From: JBBQXK01 sp052387255
GTDB lineage: Bacteria > Pseudomonadota > Alphaproteobacteria > Rhodobacterales > Rhodobacteraceae
Length of the DNA: 64,000 nt
NCBI GenBank assembly: GCA_052387255.1
Contig: JBQTJI010000019.1
Coordinates: forward strand, 124,001 to 188,000
Reading direction: 5' to 3'
Part shown: one piece after another, positions 59,347 to 64,000 of the stretch
Layout of the letters: every line of letters starts with the position of its first letter
Numbering within the stretch: position 1 is the stretch's first letter
Position numbers and translations under genes: made by a program
Notes under the pieces: generated by a model
The model's input: the letters and a program-made list of their open reading frames with translations, nothing else
The model's database searches: none
Told to the model about the DNA's origin: nothing

Positions 59347-60467
59347 GCGTCCTCGTGTCTGGTGCCAAAGGATAGCGCGTCGGGCCCCGGTGCTTCAACG
59401 TCAATGGCAAATGACGCCACGGCCAGGTCAAAGGCCTTGCGCATCACCGTGGGCAGATCGCCCGGCCCGAAATCCTGCGGTGACAGGTATCCGCCGCGTG
59501 AGGGAGGCACGTCGGGTCCGGTCCGGGCGACCATGACATCAAGGTAAAGGTCGAAATGGGTGAATGTATGGCGCACCGTGCCATTGGCCGCCCGCCAGTC
59601 GGCGGCGACCGGCGGTTCCGCCCCGCCGTCCCCGCCCCGCCGGTCCCATGCCGTGCCGGGCCAGCCCAGCATGCCGCCCAGCAACCCCTTCGGCGGACGA
59701 CGTTCCAGAAGCCAGGCTCCGTCCGCGCGCCGGGCGATCCAGACGCGGCCATGGCGGACAGGCTTGGCGGCCTTGGCCAGCTTGCGCGGCAGGTCACCCG
59801 CGATGCCCCGTTGTCGCGCCAGGCAATCCCCTGACCACGGGCACAGCGCACAGGCGGGTTTGCGCGGGGTGCAGATCGTGGCCCCCAGGTCCATCACGGC
59901 CTGCGCATAGTCTCCGGGCCGGATCGCGGGCGTCAGGGCGGCGGCCAGGGCGGTCAGGGCGGGCTTGGACGACGGAAGCGGTGTCTCCACCGCATGCAGC
60001 CGCGCCATCACCCGCTCGACATTGCCGTCCACCACCGTGGCAGGTTCGTCAAAGGCAATCGCGGCAATCGCGGCGGCGGTGTAGGGGCCGATGCCGGGCA
60101 GGGTGCGCAAACCCGCACTGTCCTTGGGGAACTGCCCGCCGTGCAGGCCCGCCACCGCCCGCGCGCAGGCCAGCAGGTTGCGCGCGCGGGCATAGTACCC
60201 CAGCCCCGCCCATTCGGCCATCACCGCGCCATCCGCCGCCCCTGCAAGGCCCTGCACATCGGGCCAGCGGTCGGTGAAGCGGCGGAAATGATCGCGCACG
60301 GCGGCCACGGTCGTCTGTTGCAGCATCACCTCGGACAGCCAGACGCGATACGGATCGGGCCGGATGCCGCCTGCGCGGTCGGCGGGCCCGACGCGCCAGG
60401 GCATGACGCGGGCATGGGCGTCGTACCAGGCCAGAAGGTCAGCGGTCTTCGCCCCTGCGTCACGCAA
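59343..60467 (-). CDS. mutY: Adenine DNA glycosylase
   Basis: Removes adenine mispaired with 8-oxoguanine, 374 aa. N-terminal WYDAHARVMPWR, EVMLQQTTVAAV, helix-hairpin-helix RTLPGIGPYTAAAIAAI with the catalytic Asp in VVDGNVERVMARL, the 4Fe-4S set C-x6-C-x2-C-x5-C (CTPRKPACALCPWSGDC), and a C-terminal NUDIX-like recognition domain. No ATG fits the family start; TTG at 60467 does. Divergent from the DUF721 gene across 83 bp. Confidence 0.93.
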   Translation of the reverse strand: MRDAGAKTADLLAWYDAHARVMPWRVGPADRAGGIRPDPYRVWLSEVMLQQTTVAAVRDHFRRFTDRWPDVQGLAGAADGAVMAEWAGLGYYARARNLLACARAVAGLHGGQFPKDSAGLRTLPGIGPYTAAAIAAIAFDEPATVVDGNVERVMARLHAVETPLPSSKPALTALAAALTPAIRPGDYAQAVMDLGATICTPRKPACALCPWSGDCLARQRGIAGDLPRKLAKAAKPVRHGRVWIARRADGAWLLERRPPKGLLGGMLGWPGTAWDRRGGDGGAEPPVAADWRAANGTVRHTFTHFDLYLDVMVARTGPDVPPSRGGYLSPQDFGPGDLPTVMRKAFDLAVASFAIDVEAPGPDALSFGTRHEDA

Positions 60468-60550
60468 TCTTTATGCCTCCACACCGGCTTTGCCACTGGC
60501 CAGTCCCCCGGCACGACCCGTAGGATAGGGCGTCCCAGCCAAGATACCAG

Positions 60551-61084
60551 ATGCCCCGCCCGACCGCGCCTTCCCCGCCCATCACCCGCCGGATGCGGGG
60601 CTTTGAACCTGCGGCAGGGCTTCTGCAGGAACGTATCCGCACGGCGGGCGAATCGCGCGGCTTTGCCGTCAGCCGCCTCTTGACCCACTGGGCCGAGATT
60701 GCAGGCGCCGACATCGCGGGCTGCACGCGGCCCGTCAAGATGGGCTATGGGCGCGAAGGCATCGGGGCCACGCTGACCCTGCTGACCTCGGGGCCGATGG
60801 CCCCCATGATCGAGATGCAGAAGGAAACCATCCGCGCCCGCGTCAACGCCTGCTATGGCTACAACGCCGTATCGCGGGTGACGATCGTGCAGACCGCCGC
60901 CACGGGATTTGCCGAAGGGCAGACGCCGTTCGATGCGGCTCCGAAGACGGTGGCGCGACCTGCGCCCGACCCTGCTGTCACCACGGCGGCCCGCGCCCAG
61001 GCGGCGGGGGTGGGCGACGACGGGCTGCGGCAGGCCCTTGAAACACTGGCCGGACATGTCCTGTCCCGGCCAAAGTCCAGATGA
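60551..61084 (+). CDS. DUF721 (DciA-like) protein
   Basis: A 177-aa protein with the DUF721 core (HWAEIAGADIAGCTRPVKM ... ATLTLLTSGPMAPMIEMQKETIRARVNACYG). DUF721 includes DciA, the helicase-loading partner of DnaB in most bacteria. The C-terminal tail is Ala/Pro-rich. Its stop overlaps an upstream ATG of the DsbA gene. Synteny with mutY and dsbA is typical of rhodobacteria. Confidence 0.85.
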   Translation: MPRPTAPSPPITRRMRGFEPAAGLLQERIRTAGESRGFAVSRLLTHWAEIAGADIAGCTRPVKMGYGREGIGATLTLLTSGPMAPMIEMQKETIRARVNACYGYNAVSRVTIVQTAATGFAEGQTPFDAAPKTVARPAPDPAVTTAARAQAAGVGDDGLRQALETLAGHVLSRPKSR

Positions 61085-61092
61085 GGCATGAC

Positions 61093-61773
61093 ATGTTGAA
61101 GAAACTTGGCCTTCCGGCCCTGATGATCGCGCTGATCGGGGGGCTTGGCCTCTGGGCCGGGCAGTCCCCGACCACCCCGGGCCAAAGCCTGCTGCCCGGT
61201 CTGGCGGCCCAGGCGCAGGAAGCGCCCGCGACGACGGCGGCGCTGCCCGCCGTGCCCGACATGGTTCTGGGCCAGGCCGACGCGCCCGTGACGCTGATCG
61301 AGTATGCGTCCTACACCTGCCCGCATTGCGCGAATTTCCACGCGGCGGTGTTCAAGGACCTCAAGCGCGACTACGTCGACACCGGCAAGGTGAAGCTCGT
61401 CTTCCGCGAGGTGTATTTCGACCGCTACGGCCTGTGGGCGTCGATGATGGCGCGTTGCGGCGGCGAGACGCGATACTTCGGCATCTCGGGCATGCTGTTC
61501 GAGGCGCAGAAGCAATGGGCGGCCTCGGACGATCCGGGCGCGGTCGTGGACAACCTGCGCCGCATCGGCAAGACGGCGGGAATGGATGATGCCACGCTGG
61601 ACACCTGCCTGAAGAATGGTGCGATGGCGCAGGCGATGATCGAAACCTACGAGACCAACGCCAAGGCCGACAACGTCGAGGGGACGCCCACGCTGATCCT
61701 GAACGGCGTCAAGCACGGCAACATGGCCTATGCCGACCTCAAGGCCCTGATCGACGCCGAACTGGCGAAATGA
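61093..61773 (+). CDS. DsbA-family periplasmic thiol-disulfide oxidoreductase
   Basis: A 226-aa protein with a membrane/signal segment (ALMIALIGGLGLWAG) and a thioredoxin-fold domain with CPHC at residues 76-79, a GTPTLILNG cis-Pro loop near 196, and extra Cys residues in MARCGGETRY and LDTCLKNG. Probably disulfide formation in the periplasm. ATG 61093 has GAGG upstream; ATG 61081 (overlapping the previous stop) would add four residues. Confidence 0.88.
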   Translation: MLKKLGLPALMIALIGGLGLWAGQSPTTPGQSLLPGLAAQAQEAPATTAALPAVPDMVLGQADAPVTLIEYASYTCPHCANFHAAVFKDLKRDYVDTGKVKLVFREVYFDRYGLWASMMARCGGETRYFGISGMLFEAQKQWAASDDPGAVVDNLRRIGKTAGMDDATLDTCLKNGAMAQAMIETYETNAKADNVEGTPTLILNGVKHGNMAYADLKALIDAELAK

Positions 61774-62897
61774 CCCCGCTGCACGGCCTGAAGGTCGTCG
61801 AACTGGCGCGGATCCTGGCCGGGCCCTGGGCGGGGCAGACGCTGGCCGACCTGGGGGCCGATGTCGTCAAGGTCGAGGCCCCCGAAGGCGACGACACGCG
61901 CCGCTGGGGTCCGCCCTTCATCGACCACGGGGGCGAACGTTCGGCGGCGTACTTCCATGCCACGAACCGCGGCAAGCGGTCAGTGACCGCCGATTTCACC
62001 ACGGCGGAAGGTCAGGCCCTGGTACGGCGGCTGGTCGCCGATGCGGATGTGGTGATCGAGAACTTCAAGGTGGGGGGGCTTGCCAAGTACGGGCTGGACT
62101 ATGCCAGTCTGCGCGCGGTCAACCCGCGCGTGATCTACTGCTCGATCACCGGCTTCGGCCAGTCAGGTCCCTACGCGCACCGGGCAGGATATGACTTCAT
62201 CATCCAGGGCATGGCCGGGCTGATGAGCGTGACCGGCCCGATCAACGGCCAGCCGCAGAAGGCGGGCGTCGCCGTGGCCGACATCTTTACCGGCGTCTAT
62301 GCCACCGTCGCCATCCTTGCGGCGCTGCACCAGCGGGGGGCGACCGGCGACGGTCAGCAGATCGACATGGCGCTGATGGACGTGGCGACCGCGATCACCG
62401 CGAACCAGGCGATGAACTATCTGGCCACCGGCGTCGCCCCCGTGAAACTGGGCAACGCACACCCGAACCTGGCCCCCTATGCCGTGTTCGACTGCGCCGA
62501 CGGCTGGCTGATCCTGGCCACCGGCAACGATGGGCAGTACCGCCGCCTGTGCGGGCTTCTCGGCCTGGCCGCCATGGGCACCGCCCCCGAGTTCGCGACG
62601 AACGCCGACCGCCTGGCCAACCGCGCCGCGATGACCGAGGCGCTGACCCGCGCCACGCGCCAGTGGACCAAGGCCGCCCTGCTTGCCGCCTGCGAGGCCG
62701 AAGGCGTGCCGGCCGGCCCGATCAACGACATGGCCGACGTGTTCGCCGACCCCCAGACGCAGGCCCGCGCCATGCGGATCGACCCCGACGGCGTGCCGGG
62801 CGTGCGGTCGCCGATGACCTTTTCGGGGGCCGAGTTGGCGCTCGACCGGCCCGCTCCGCGCCTGGGCCAGCATCAGGCCGAGATCGCGGGCGGATGA
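61770..62897 (+). CDS. Class III (CaiB/BaiF) CoA-transferase
   Basis: A 375-aa cytosolic enzyme that moves CoA between carboxylic acids. MTPLHGLKVVELARILAGPWAGQTLADLGADVVKVEAP is the standard start (given here in overlapping parts: GLKVVELARILAGPW, LADLGADVVKVEAP). The catalytic Asp is probably in VAVADIFTGVYATVAIL. The ATG overlaps the DsbA stop. Substrate unknown. Confidence 0.9.
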   Translation: MTPLHGLKVVELARILAGPWAGQTLADLGADVVKVEAPEGDDTRRWGPPFIDHGGERSAAYFHATNRGKRSVTADFTTAEGQALVRRLVADADVVIENFKVGGLAKYGLDYASLRAVNPRVIYCSITGFGQSGPYAHRAGYDFIIQGMAGLMSVTGPINGQPQKAGVAVADIFTGVYATVAILAALHQRGATGDGQQIDMALMDVATAITANQAMNYLATGVAPVKLGNAHPNLAPYAVFDCADGWLILATGNDGQYRRLCGLLGLAAMGTAPEFATNADRLANRAAMTEALTRATRQWTKAALLAACEAEGVPAGPINDMADVFADPQTQARAMRIDPDGVPGVRSPMTFSGAELALDRPAPRLGQHQAEIAGG

Positions 62898-63508
62898 TCG
62901 ACGCCCGTCTGCTGCCGCTGCTGCACCGCCTCTATGCCCGCCCGGCCCGCATGCTGGTGGCGCGTGGGGTGACGGCGGACATGCTGACGGTCGGGGGTTT
63001 CGCGGTTGGCGTGATGGTGGTGCCGACCCTGGCCATGGGCTGGACCCTTGTTGCGCTGCTGGTCATCCTTGCCAACCGCATCGGCGACGGGCTGGACGGT
63101 GCCGTCGCCCGCATCCGGGGCCCGACCGACCGGGGCGCATTCCTGGACATCGCCCTCGATTTCCAGTTCTACGCCCTGGTGCCCCTTGGCTTTGCCCTGC
63201 TCGACCCCGCCCGCAACGCCCTGCCCGCCGCCGCCCTGATCGCGGCCTTCATCGGCACCGGATCGTCGTTCCTCGCCTTCGCCAGCATCGCCGCAAGGCG
63301 GGGGCTGACGTCCGAGCAGTACCCGAAAAAGGGTATCTTCTACCTTGGCGGCCTGACCGAGGGTACCGAGACCATCGGCGTCTTCATCGCCATGTGCCTG
63401 TGGCCGCAGGCGTTCTGGTGGCTCGCCTGGACTTATGCGGCGGCCTGCCTGCTGACAACGGGCCTGCGGTGGCGCATGGGGTGGGAGGTGTTCGGACCGC
63501 CCCGCTGA
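62894..63508 (+). CDS. CDP-alcohol phosphatidyltransferase-family membrane protein
   Basis: A 204-aa inner-membrane protein with the CDP-alcohol transferase motif D-G-x2-A-R-x8-G-x3-D-x3-D (DGAVARIRGPTDRGAFLDIA, followed by LD) near residue 60 and about six hydrophobic segments. It joins a CDP-activated lipid or alcohol to a second alcohol; the exact product is unknown. ATG overlaps the CoA-transferase stop. Confidence 0.88.
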   Translation: MIDARLLPLLHRLYARPARMLVARGVTADMLTVGGFAVGVMVVPTLAMGWTLVALLVILANRIGDGLDGAVARIRGPTDRGAFLDIALDFQFYALVPLGFALLDPARNALPAAALIAAFIGTGSSFLAFASIAARRGLTSEQYPKKGIFYLGGLTEGTETIGVFIAMCLWPQAFWWLAWTYAAACLLTTGLRWRMGWEVFGPPR

Positions 63509-63543
63509 TCCCCTTTTTCTGTCCAGAAGTATCCCACGGGGGT

Positions 63544-63585
63544 CCGGGGGTGTGAAACCCCCGGTGCGCGACCGCAAGGTCGTGC
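63544..63585. terminator. Two hairpins between the phosphatidyltransferase gene and gyrB
   Basis: The first hairpin is CCGGGGG-N7-CCCCCGG (63544-63564). The second is GCGCGACC-GCAA-GGTCGTGC (63566-63585), with a GNRA loop and one wobble pair. Together they lie between convergent stops and probably end both transcripts. Confidence 0.65.
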
Positions 63586-64000
63586 TCAGAAATCCAGATG
63601 CGCCACGCTCAGCGCGTTTTCCTGGATGAACGCCCGCCGGGGTTCCACCACGTCGCCCATCAGCTTGGTAAAGATGTCGTCGGCTTCGGCCAGGTCGTCC
63701 ACCTTGACCTGCAGCAGCGTCCGCGCCTCGGGGTCCAGCGTGGTTTCCCACAACTGCTCGGGGTTCATCTCGCCCAGGCCCTTGTAGCGTTGCAGGGTTA
63801 GCCCTTTCTCGCCCTCGGCCAGGATCGCCTTGAGCAGGTCGACCGGACCATGGATCGGCTGGTCGCGGTCCTTGCGGATCAGGCGGGCCGGGTCGCGGTA
63901 GATGTCGCGCGTCTGGCCCGACACCTGGCTCAGCCTGCGCGCCTCGCCCGACCGCAGCACCGCCCCGTCCAGCGTGCGCAATTCCTCGACCCCGCGCAGG
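63586..64000 (-). CDS. gyrB: DNA gyrase subunit B, C-terminal end (partial)
   Basis: The last 137 residues of a type IIA topoisomerase B subunit; the gene continues past the window edge. GLTLQRYKGLGEMNPEQLWE (the QRYKGLGEM motif in the Toprim region) and FTKLMGDVVEPRRAFIQENA are typical of GyrB rather than ParE. It introduces negative supercoils with GyrA. Confidence 0.93.
   Translation of the reverse strand, partial: LRGVEELRTLDGAVLRSGEARRLSQVSGQTRDIYRDPARLIRKDRDQPIHGPVDLLKAILAEGEKGLTLQRYKGLGEMNPEQLWETTLDPEARTLLQVKVDDLAEADDIFTKLMGDVVEPRRAFIQENALSVAHLDF

Overview
The window looks like part of the chromosome of a high-GC alphaproteobacterium, most likely of the Rhodobacteraceae/Paracoccaceae group. 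The evidence is strong G/C preference at third codon positions, an sdhCDAB operon, an mdh-sucC-sucD-sucA-sucB-lpdA TCA-cycle neighbourhood, ATGA-type overlaps between genes, a mutY-DUF721(DciA)-DsbA run, and several polyol/peptide-type ABC transporter loci. I saw no rRNA, tRNA, CRISPR array, IS transposase or prophage.

Layout. (1) 1-3584: the end of a polyol/sugar uptake locus (FGGY kinase, HAD phosphatase, UgpC/MalK-type ATPase). (2) 3607-12622, minus strand: a catabolic operon in decay. The order is phosphotriesterase-like hydrolase, class III aminotransferase, BKACE-type cleavage enzyme, GntR/FCD regulator, then a peptide-type ABC transporter (solute-binding protein, two permeases, ATPases). 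The aminotransferase, BKACE enzyme and regulator are intact. The hydrolase and every transporter part carry deletions, frameshifts or in-frame TAG codons. (3) 12.9-14.4 kb: a BLUF photoreceptor, a HARE-HTH-like protein and a poorly coding stretch. (4) 14440-20144, minus strand: sdhC, sdhD, sdhA and sdhB, with sdhA and sdhB separated by a methyltransferase, small lipoproteins and a VapD-family gene. (5) 20.3-23.7 kb: small envelope and housekeeping genes. (6) 23785-41069, plus strand: mdh, sucC, sucD, sucA, sucB and lpdA. Unrelated cargo lies between them: an RTX protein, methyltransferases, a HigBA toxin-antitoxin pair, low-GC membrane proteins, a glycosyltransferase and a MAPEG protein. (7) 41066-44408: a PfkB/adenosine-type kinase, endonuclease III, an Ada-like repair protein and an OmpA-type lipoprotein. 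(8) 44461-55697: a two-armed catabolic locus. A divergent promoter region (50079-50337) drives a DXR-like (DRL) oxidoreductase, an acetoin-dehydrogenase-type E1alpha/E1beta/E2 and a SorC regulator to the left. To the right it drives a Tat-exported solute-binding protein, two permeases, an ATPase and a PfkB kinase. (9) 55.7-64 kb: two unknown genes, a PD-(D/E)XK nuclease-like protein, AlkB, MutY, DUF721/DciA, DsbA, a CoA-transferase, a CDP-alcohol phosphatidyltransferase and the 3' end of gyrB.

Most interesting points. The locus at 44.5-55.7 kb reads as a possible pathway in which a branched polyol such as 2-C-methyl-D-erythritol is imported and phosphorylated by the PfkB kinase. The DRL enzyme would then convert it to a 1-deoxy-ketose phosphate, and the acetoin-dehydrogenase-like complex would cleave that to acetyl-CoA and a triose phosphate. 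This is inference from gene families and synteny. Separately, the sdhC and sucC upstream regions share two GTGATCAC octamers whose centres are exactly 21 bp apart in both places, which suggests a common TCA-cycle regulator. The decaying operon keeps three TTGATCAA-type candidate operators next to its GntR system.
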